Assembly: GCA_022702195.1 (NCBI GenBank)
Contig: JAKONB010000224.1
Location: forward strand, 1 to 7,529
From: Beijerinckiaceae bacterium
Lineage (GTDB): Bacteria; Pseudomonadota; Alphaproteobacteria; Rhizobiales; Beijerinckiaceae
Length of the DNA: 7,529 bases
Direction of reading: 5' to 3'
This document shows, in pieces, positions 5,899 to 7,529 of the stretch. Position 1 is the first letter of the stretch. The number at the start of each line of letters is the position of its first letter. The notes below the pieces were generated by a model that made no database searches, was not told where the DNA came from, and worked only from the letters and a program-made list of their open reading frames with translations. The position numbers and the translations under genes were made by a program.

Positions 5899-6798
5899 AT
5901 GCATCTCGTGATCCTCGGCTCGGCCGCGGGCGGCGGCCTTCCCCAGTGGAACTGCCGCTGCCCGATCTGTACCCTGGCCCGCGAGGATGCCAGCCGCGTG
6001 AGGCCGCGCACCCAGTCGAGCATCGCCGTCTCCCCCGATGGGGAACGCTGGCTCCTGGTGAATGCCTCCCCCGATATCCGCCAGCAATTGTTCGACAATC
6101 CCGTCCTGCATCCGCGCGAGGGCCTGCGCCACTCGCCGATCCACGCGGTGCTGCTGACCAACGGCGACGTCGATCACGTGGCCGGTCTGCTCACCCTGCG
6201 CGAGGGCCAGCCCTTCACCCTCTACGGAACGGCCGGCATCTTGGATTCGGTCAATGCCAACCGGGTCTTCGACGTGATGGCGCAGGGCGTCGTGGCCCGC
6301 GAGCCCATCGCCCTCGACCGCACCTTCGAGCCGGTTCCGGGTTTGCGCGTCACGCTCTTCGCCGTGCCCGGCAAGGTGCCGCTCTGGCTCGAGGACGAGA
6401 CCCTGCAGATCGGGGCCGAGACCGAGACCACGGTGGGCGCGATGATCGAGGCGAATGGCCGGCGCCTCGCCTATATTCCCGGCTGCGCCCGCGTCACCGA
6501 CGGGCTCAAGGCGCGAATTTCCGGCGTCGATGCGCTGCTGTTCGACGGCACGGTGCTGCTCGACGACGACATGATCCGGGCGGGGGTCGGCACCAAGACC
6601 GGGTGGCGCATGGGCCATGTGCCGATGACCGGCGAGGGCGGCTCCATCGCGGCCCTGGCCGATGTCGATCTCGGCCGGCGCATTTTCGTCCACATCAACA
6701 ACACCAACCCGGTGCTGGTGGAGGATTCGCCGGAACGCGCCCGCGTCGAGGCCGAGGGCTGGACCGTCGCCCATGACGGGTTGCGCCTGACGCTGTGA
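5899..6798 (+). CDS. pqqB: PqqB, metallo-beta-lactamase-fold hydroxylase of PQQ biosynthesis
   Basis: The 299-residue product has the usual PqqB length. It opens with MHLVILGSAAGGGLPQWNC, a PqqB signature, and contains a CxCxxC cluster (Cys19, Cys21, Cys24) that binds a structural zinc in this family. The usual metallo-beta-lactamase HxHxDH motif appears as the variant NGDVDH (residues 88-93), as is normal for PqqB. Published work on the M. extorquens enzyme, recalled here, shows an iron-dependent hydroxylase acting on the Glu-Tyr intermediate, rather than only a PQQ exporter as once thought. No export signal or membrane segment is present, so it should be cytoplasmic. ATG 5899 lies 45 nt after pqqA. 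There is no strong Shine-Dalgarno close to it, consistent with much lower expression than pqqA. The gap of 141 nt to pqqC suggests separate control of the next gene. Confidence 0.95.
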   Translation: MHLVILGSAAGGGLPQWNCRCPICTLAREDASRVRPRTQSSIAVSPDGERWLLVNASPDIRQQLFDNPVLHPREGLRHSPIHAVLLTNGDVDHVAGLLTLREGQPFTLYGTAGILDSVNANRVFDVMAQGVVAREPIALDRTFEPVPGLRVTLFAVPGKVPLWLEDETLQIGAETETTVGAMIEANGRRLAYIPGCARVTDGLKARISGVDALLFDGTVLLDDDMIRAGVGTKTGWRMGHVPMTGEGGSIAALADVDLGRRIFVHINNTNPVLVEDSPERARVEAEGWTVAHDGLRLTL

Positions 6799-6939
6799 CG
6801 GCAGGACGTCTGGCATTTTAGTGCTGACGTTCTTATCTTGCGGGCAATCGGATTGCGCCTGCTGCGCCGCTTGCCTGACAGAGCGGGCCGCCCCGTCTAA
6901 AAGACATCTTCCAGGAAACGCTTCGAGACGGACGCCGCC
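6799..6939 (+). promoter_or_regulatory. pqqB-pqqC spacer with two inverted repeats
   Basis: This 141-nt gap holds no gene I can support. GCAATC-G-GATTGC (6844-6856) is a tight 13-bp dyad, and an overlapping TTGC-GG-GCAA (6838-6847) shares its left arm. Further on, AGA plus CGGG (6880-6887, one bulged G) pairs with CCCG plus TCT (6892-6898), a GC-rich hairpin with no T-run. The first looks operator-like and the second could end the pqqAB transcript. Reported M. extorquens transcripts covering only pqqA-pqqB (about 1.3 kb, from memory) would finish about here. No convincing -35/-10 pair for pqqC is visible. Confidence 0.35.
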
Positions 6940-7529
6940 ATGACCGCGCCTTTTCCAACACCTGTCGCCGATGAGACGCAGCGCCTGCTGAGCCCCGACG
7001 CGCTCGCTTCAGCCCTGCGCGACATCGGGGCGCGGCGCTATCACAACCTCCATCCGTTCCATCGCCTGCTCCACGACGGCAAGCTGAACAAGGATCAGGT
7101 CCGGGCCTGGGCGCTCAACCGCTACTATTACCAGGCGATGATCCCCATCAAGGACGCGGCCGTCCTGGCGCGGATGGAGGATGCCGCCCTGCGTCGGATC
7201 TGGCGCCAGCGCATCGTCGACCATGATGGCGACGCCCCCGGCGACGGTGGCATCGAGCGGTGGCTGAAGCTCGCTGAGGGCGTCGGCTTCCGCCGCGATT
7301 ACGTGGAATCGACCCAGGGCATCCTGTCCGCCACCCGGTTCTCCGTGGATGCCTACGTGCATTTCGTGAAAGAGCGCTCGCTGCTCGAGGCGATCGCCTC
7401 CTCACTCACCGAGATGTTCTCGCCCAACATCATCTCCGAGCGCGGCTCGGGCATGCTGAAGAATTACGACTTCATCACCAAGGACACGCTGGCCTATTTC
7501 GAGAAGCGCCTGACCCAGGCGCCGCGCGA
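6940..7529 (+). CDS. pqqC: PqqC, pyrroloquinoline-quinone synthase (3' end outside; PqqC/D fusion likely)
   Basis: The frame is open from ATG 6940 to the window edge, giving 196 complete codons. The protein is the cofactor-free oxidase that performs ring closure and the final multi-electron oxidation to PQQ using O2. It has the all-helical PqqC/TenA-like fold. Visible family motifs are RYHNLHPFH (33-41), RYYYQAMIPIKDAA (61-74), RIVDHDGD (91-98), ERWLKLAEGVGF (106-117) and ATRFSVDAYVHFV...LLEAIASSLTEMFSP, which supply the conserved active-site His, Arg and Tyr residues. In Methylobacterium PqqC is normally followed in the same polypeptide by the peptide chaperone domain PqqD, and the fused gene is called pqqCD. 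That part would lie past the window, so fusion is expected but not seen. The Shine-Dalgarno is weak (GGA at 6930-6932). The N-terminus MTAPFPTPVADETQRLLS resembles the M. extorquens protein as I remember it. Confidence 0.95.
   Translation, partial: MTAPFPTPVADETQRLLSPDALASALRDIGARRYHNLHPFHRLLHDGKLNKDQVRAWALNRYYYQAMIPIKDAAVLARMEDAALRRIWRQRIVDHDGDAPGDGGIERWLKLAEGVGFRRDYVESTQGILSATRFSVDAYVHFVKERSLLEAIASSLTEMFSPNIISERGSGMLKNYDFITKDTLAYFEKRLTQAPR

Noticed and set aside
5893..6816. 307-codon minus-strand frame opposite pqqB
   Set aside because: It is an exact antisense shadow of pqqB, with low-complexity Gly/Ala/Asp/His-rich content.
1..7529. CRISPR arrays, long direct repeats, or abrupt composition change
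   Set aside because: No regularly spaced repeats were seen, and codon bias looks even across genes, so nothing supports a mobile or foreign segment.

Overview
The window reads as a chromosomal segment of a facultatively methylotrophic alphaproteobacterium, most likely Methylobacterium/Methylorubrum. The evidence is the high G+C content and strongly biased codon use, a bacterial fhc locus in the order A-D-C, a 29-residue PqqA, and the close resemblance of PqqA/B/C to those of M. extorquens as I remember them. I could run no database search, so this placement rests on recognition. From memory, fhc and pqq also lie close together in M. extorquens AM1 with a few uncharacterised genes between them, which fits this layout.

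All convincing genes are on the + strand. Positions 1-2689 hold the 3' end of an fhc operon: fhcA (C-terminal part only), fhcD and fhcC. Their products belong to the formyltransferase/hydrolase complex, which moves the formyl group from tetrahydromethanopterin to methylofuran and releases formate during formaldehyde oxidation. A perfect 10-bp hairpin follows fhcC. Positions 2690-3238 hold a small cysteine-containing exported or membrane-anchored protein of unknown function, with a leader hairpin that would cover its ribosome binding site, and further inverted repeats. Positions 3239-5565 encode a two-gene phosphorelay of unknown signal and targets: a two-TM histidine kinase overlapping by 4 bp an OmpR/PhoB-type response regulator.

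From 5566 to the end lies the start of the pqq cluster: a leader with a recognisable promoter, pqqA (precursor peptide), pqqB (hydroxylase) and the first 196 codons of pqqC (final oxidase; a C-terminal PqqD domain is likely but lies outside). PQQ is the cofactor of the periplasmic methanol dehydrogenases that make formaldehyde, and Fhc completes formaldehyde-to-formate conversion. The region therefore joins both ends of C1 oxidation with a regulatory pair between them.

The gene content is mostly known biology. The less explained parts are the orphan two-component system, an 8-bp dyad that brackets the -35 of the pqqA promoter, a 12-mer from that dyad that recurs ahead of the small gene, and the SD-sequestering leader hairpin.
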